Below are positions 62,703 through 64,000 of a DNA stretch of 64,000 bases, in pieces; position 1 is the first letter of the stretch, and each line of letters opens with the position of its first letter. The DNA is from Nemopilema nomurai (Eukaryota; Cnidaria; Scyphozoa; Rhizostomeae; Rhizostomatidae). Under the pieces are notes generated by a model that was given only the letters and a program-made list of their open reading frames with translations, was not told the origin of the DNA and searched no databases. Both the position numbers and the translations under genes were made by a program. The stretch is taken from contig ML133486.1 in the NCBI GenBank assembly GCA_003864495.1, positions 644,059 to 708,058 of the forward strand. Reading direction: 5' to 3'.

Positions 62703-64000
62703 GTAGTAGCCTTGCAAAATTGGTCAAAACTGATGGAAAATTCCGACCTTCTTTTCTACAATTGTCTTGTAGAACAGAGCAAGGGCAACCTATTGATGTC
62801 TTTGGTTCAGCTATTAGACGTGTATTTTTGCAAGATATGAGTGTTTTTCGAAGTTGCCCCGTTCTACGCAAAACGCCAAGGCTATAACCTTGCAAAATCG
62901 CTCAAAACTGATGGACATTTCCGACCTTCTTTTCTACCAATATCTTGTAGAGCAAAACAAGGGCAACTTACTGGTGTACTTGGTTCAGCTATTAGACACG
63001 TATTTTGCAAAATATGAGTGTTTTTCCAAGTTGCCCCGTTCTACGCAAAATGCCAAGGCTATAGCCATACAAAATTGGACAAAAGTGATGGAAAATTCCG
63101 ATCTCTTTTTCTACCATTGCCTTGTAGAGCAGGACTAGGGCAACCTACTGGTGTACTTGGTTCAGCTCTTAGACGTGTATTTTGCAAGATATCAGTGTTT
63201 TTCGCAGTTGCCCCGTTCTACGCAAAACGCCAAGGCTATAACCTTTCAAAATTGGTCAAAACTGATGGAAAATTCCGACCTTCTTTCTACCATTGCCTTG
63301 TAGAGCAGGACTAGGGCAACCTACTGGTGTACTTGGTTCAGCACTTAGACGTGTATTTTGCAAGATATGAGTGTTTTTCGCAGTTGCCCCGTTCTACGCA
63401 AAACGCCAAGGCTATAACCTTTCAAAATTGGTCAAAACTGATGGAAAATTCCGACCTTCTTTTCTACCATTGCCTTGTAGAGCAGGACTAGGGCAACCTA
63501 CTGGTGTACTTGGTTCAGCACTTAGACGTGTATTTTGCAAGATATGAGTGTTTTTCGAAGTTGCCCCGTTCTACGCAAAACGCCAAGGCTATAACCTTGC
63601 AAAATCGCTCAAAACTGATGGACATTTCCGACCTTCTTTTCTACCAATATCTTGTAGAGCAAAACAAGGGCAACTTACTGGTGTACTTGGTTCAGCTATT
63701 AGACACGTATTTTGCAAAATATGAGTGTTTTTCCAAGTTGCCCCGTTCTACGCAAAATGCCAAGGCTATAGCCATACAAAATTGGACAAAAGTGATGGAA
63801 AATTCCGATCTTTTTCTACCATTGCCTTGTAGAGCAGGACTAGGGCAACCTACTGGTGTACTTGGTTCAGCTCTTAGACGTGTATTTTGCAAGATATCAG
63901 TGTTTTTCGCAGTTGCCCCGTTCTACGCAAAACGCCAAGGCTATAACCTTTCAAAATTGGTCAAAACTGATGGAAAATTCCGACCTTCTTTTCTACCATT
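62703..64000 (-). repeat. 177-bp satellite array with four-monomer higher-order period, runs off the window end
   Basis: The word gccaaggctata recurs at 62875, 63052, 63229, 63405, 63582, 63759 and 63934 (steps of 175-177). It is the reverse complement of the unit at 12681-13035. Monomer variants occur in the order A, B, C, C', A, B, C: the A monomers at 62875 and 63582 appear identical, and B shares the gccatacaaaattggac variant. This gives a higher-order unit of about 707 bp. Monomers C carry an in-frame stop that A lacks. Confidence 0.93.

Overview
The window is nuclear DNA from an animal. Long AT-rich introns with GT-AG borders separate exons whose joined frames give full-length metazoan proteins. 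Vertebrate-like gene structures, an intronless GPCR sitting inside another gene's intron, small foldback elements and a composite satellite would suit a cnidarian, most likely an anthozoan (coral or sea anemone). That placement is an inference; nothing here fixes the species.

Layout: (1) 1-11231, plus strand: the 3' part of TBCK (TBC1 domain containing kinase), with 21 exons covering the end of the pseudokinase, the TBC Rab-GAP domain and a rhodanese-like domain; its penultimate intron looks U12-type. (2) 11.8-13.04 kb: a satellite block of four exact-period 175-bp units followed by two 177-bp units. (3) 14114-14581, minus strand: intronless cytidine deaminase, head to head with (4) PLK4, 15926-30354, plus strand, 18 coding exons, 923 residues: kinase, DSGxxT degron, PB1-PB2 and PB3. 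The CDA-PLK4 gap has an E2F-type site and a probable noncoding first exon of PLK4. A 334-residue class A GPCR (23383-24387, minus strand) is nested antisense in PLK4 intron 12. (5) 30.4-48.5 kb: about 18 kb without a recognisable gene, holding two MITE-like elements, a 24-bp minisatellite and small low-complexity tracts. (6) 50389-60931, plus strand: an FGF-family ligand with three recognised core exons, the middle one 104 bp as is usual for FGF genes, and a candidate hydrophobic N-terminal exon at 48530-48729. (7) 62.5-64.0 kb: the same satellite family again, reverse-complemented, with a 4-monomer (about 707 bp) higher-order period, running off the window end.

The genes are mostly unrelated housekeeping and signalling loci. 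TBCK acts in endolysosomal/mTOR-linked Rab control, CDA in pyrimidine salvage, PLK4 in centriole duplication, and the FGF and GPCR in cell signalling. The only linkage with likely functional meaning is the divergent CDA/PLK4 promoter. All exon borders were read by eye from splice sites, phase continuity and remembered family similarity; no alignment or transcript data were available.
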